33,613 nucleotides of DNA from Rhodospirillales bacterium (lineage in GTDB: Bacteria; Pseudomonadota; Alphaproteobacteria; Reyranellales; Reyranellaceae), in the NCBI GenBank assembly GCA_947466085.1, contig CANIEC010000040.1:1-33613 (forward strand), written 5' to 3'. Of the stretch, positions 32,702 through 33,613 are shown in pieces. Made by a program: the position numbers and the translations under genes. Every line of letters starts with the position of its first letter. Position 1 is the first letter of the stretch. Below the pieces are notes generated by a model, which had not been told where the DNA came from, searched no databases, and worked only from the letters and a program-made list of their open reading frames with translations.

Positions 32702-33571
32702 CTACTTGGTCTTGAACTTGTCCGGCAGGCGCTCCTCGTTGCCGAGCGCCACCTTGCGCACGCCCTCGCTGTCGGGGCTGGGCGGGAAGCCTTCGGAGGC
32801 GCGCGGCGCCGGCGTCTCGACGACCGTGTTGGACAGGCGGCCGACTCCGGTGACCTCGATGTCGATCGTGTCCCCGGCCTCGAGCGGACGGGAGTTGGCG
32901 GGCGTGCCGGTGAGCAGGATGTCGCCCGGCAGGAAGGTGATGTGGCGGGCGAGATCGGCGATCAGGTAACCGCAGTCGAAGATCTGCTCGCTGACCGCGC
33001 CCTCCTGGACCATCTTGCCGTTCTTGTAGCTGCGCAGCGTCGACTGTCGAACGTCCACGCCCGACACCAGGCCCGGCCCGATCGGGCAGAACCCGTCCAT
33101 GCCCTTCACGCGCAGCATCGAGCCCCCGTCGGTGTCGCGGAAGTCGTGGCAGCCGAAATCGTTGGCCGGCGCGAAGCCCGCGATACAGTCCCAGGCCTCC
33201 TCGCGGCTGACGTTCTTGGTGACTTTCGAGAAGACCACAGCCATCTCGCCTTCGTAGTTCACGTACTTGTAGCCCTTGGGCTTCACCAGCTCGCCTTTGT
33301 GGGCGTTGAGCGCGGTCAGCGGCTTCTGGAAATAGGTCGGCGTCTTGGGCGGCACGTGCGTGTTGTTGAACTCGTAGTAGCGCGAGATGTAGTTCACGTG
33401 GACGCACAGGATCTTGGTCGGATTGCAGGGCGGCAGGTGCACGACATCCTTCTCGTCGGCGGTGCGCCCATCGGCGAACACGATCTTGCCGTCCTTGAAT
33501 TCCACCCAATAGGCGCTGCCATCCTTCATCACGTGGCGGATTTCCTTGCGCGGTCCCTCGAGTACGCTCAT
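32702..33571 (-). CDS. Fumarylacetoacetate hydrolase family protein (2)
   Basis: A second FAH-superfamily protein, 289 residues, resembling 2-hydroxyhepta-2,4-diene-1,7-dioate isomerase/5-carboxymethyl-2-hydroxymuconate isomerase types. Metal-site sequence includes YVNYEGEMAVVFSK, and FAPANDFGCHDFRDTDGG with acidic ligands, then FLPGDILLTGTPANSRPLE and GDTIDIEVTGVG. It differs clearly from the other FAH protein in the window, so it is not a recent duplicate. The ATG at 33571 has GGGGAG about 10 bp upstream. It is convergent with the dioxygenase gene, 5 bp apart. Confidence 0.88.
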   Translation of the reverse strand: MSVLEGPRKEIRHVMKDGSAYWVEFKDGKIVFADGRTADEKDVVHLPPCNPTKILCVHVNYISRYYEFNNTHVPPKTPTYFQKPLTALNAHKGELVKPKGYKYVNYEGEMAVVFSKVTKNVSREEAWDCIAGFAPANDFGCHDFRDTDGGSMLRVKGMDGFCPIGPGLVSGVDVRQSTLRSYKNGKMVQEGAVSEQIFDCGYLIADLARHITFLPGDILLTGTPANSRPLEAGDTIDIEVTGVGRLSNTVVETPAPRASEGFPPSPDSEGVRKVALGNEERLPDKFKTK

Positions 33572-33585
33572 CTCAACAACTCCCC

Positions 33586-33612
33586 TTACTGAAGATCGAA
33601 CCAGACATGCAC
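33586..33612 (-). CDS. Possible 3' end of an upstream gene (partial)
   Basis: Reading the minus strand from the window edge, the frame VHVWFDLQ followed by TAA ends 14 bp before the second FAH gene. The spacing fits the end of an upstream gene in the same operon. Eight codons are far too few to identify it. Confidence 0.25.
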   Translation of the reverse strand: MHVWFDLQ

Positions 33613-33613
33613 G

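Noticed and set aside
31719-33509. A 596-codon minus-strand frame across the dioxygenase and second FAH genes
   Set aside because: It runs through two convincing genes in the wrong frame and has no recognisable domain.
1-33613. CRISPR arrays, tRNA/rRNA genes, insertion sequences, toxin-antitoxin or defence genes
   Set aside because: Looked for on both strands; no spaced direct repeats, tRNA-like cloverleaf sequence, transposase motif or defence-family protein was found.

Overview
The window is a GC-rich, gene-dense chromosomal segment, most likely from an alphaproteobacterium of the Rhodospirillales/Hyphomicrobiales type. The placement rests on gene content: DUF2794, DUF2849 and DUF934 proteins, a Fe-S-type PurF with a short N-terminal leader, and the order dnaB-alr-mlaEF-radA-cvpA-purF-SDR. 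A genus such as Reyranella is only a guess. I see no tRNA, rRNA, CRISPR array, insertion sequence or prophage gene.

Layout. (1) 1-1278: ribosomal operon rpsF (cut by the window edge)-rpsR-rplI, closed by an intrinsic terminator. (2) 1361-5420: a ferric-iron ABC permease and its periplasmic binding protein in convergent, overlapping orientation, then a cyclopropane-fatty-acid synthase; this block sits between rplI and dnaB. (3) 5508-14174: a long plus-strand housekeeping run, dnaB, alr, mlaE, mlaF, radA, cvpA, purF and an SDR oxidoreductase, many with 4-bp overlaps or very short gaps. (4) 14229-17852: a three-gene molybdenum hydroxylase operon (FAD, 2Fe-2S and Mo subunits) of unknown substrate. 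(5) 18080-21492: yfgM-like, bamB and der, with a cluster of hairpins after der. (6) 21656-25797: DUF2794 protein, small lipoprotein, homocysteine methyltransferase, ArsC-family protein, a frameshifted family-5 solute-binding protein and a small SpoIIAA-like protein. (7) 25798-29661: sulfite assimilation operon reading a 35-residue hydrophobic peptide, cysG, DUF2849, cysI, DUF934. (8) 29783-30383: a heat-shock unit with a sigma-32 promoter, a ROSE-like RNA thermometer, an Hsp20 gene and a terminator. (9) 30427-33571: two FAH-family proteins, a carboxymuconolactone-decarboxylase-like protein and a two-domain extradiol-type dioxygenase, probably an aromatic-ring catabolic cluster.

How the parts work together. 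Regions 1, 3 and 5 are core functions: translation, replication, peptidoglycan precursor synthesis, envelope lipid transport, recombination, purine synthesis, outer-membrane assembly and ribosome assembly. Region 7 makes siroheme and uses it in sulfite reduction. Region 9 supplies ring opening and hydrolysis of the products. Regions 2 and 4 and the peptide-binding pseudogene look like accessory, niche-related genes.

No clearly new defence, mobile or biosynthetic system is visible. The most interesting signals are regulatory or small: the ROSE-like thermometer before hsp20, the unannotated 35-residue peptide coupled to cysG, a hairpin that buries the ribosome binding site of the dioxygenase gene, and perfect dyads ahead of the homocysteine methyltransferase and the iron-binding protein.
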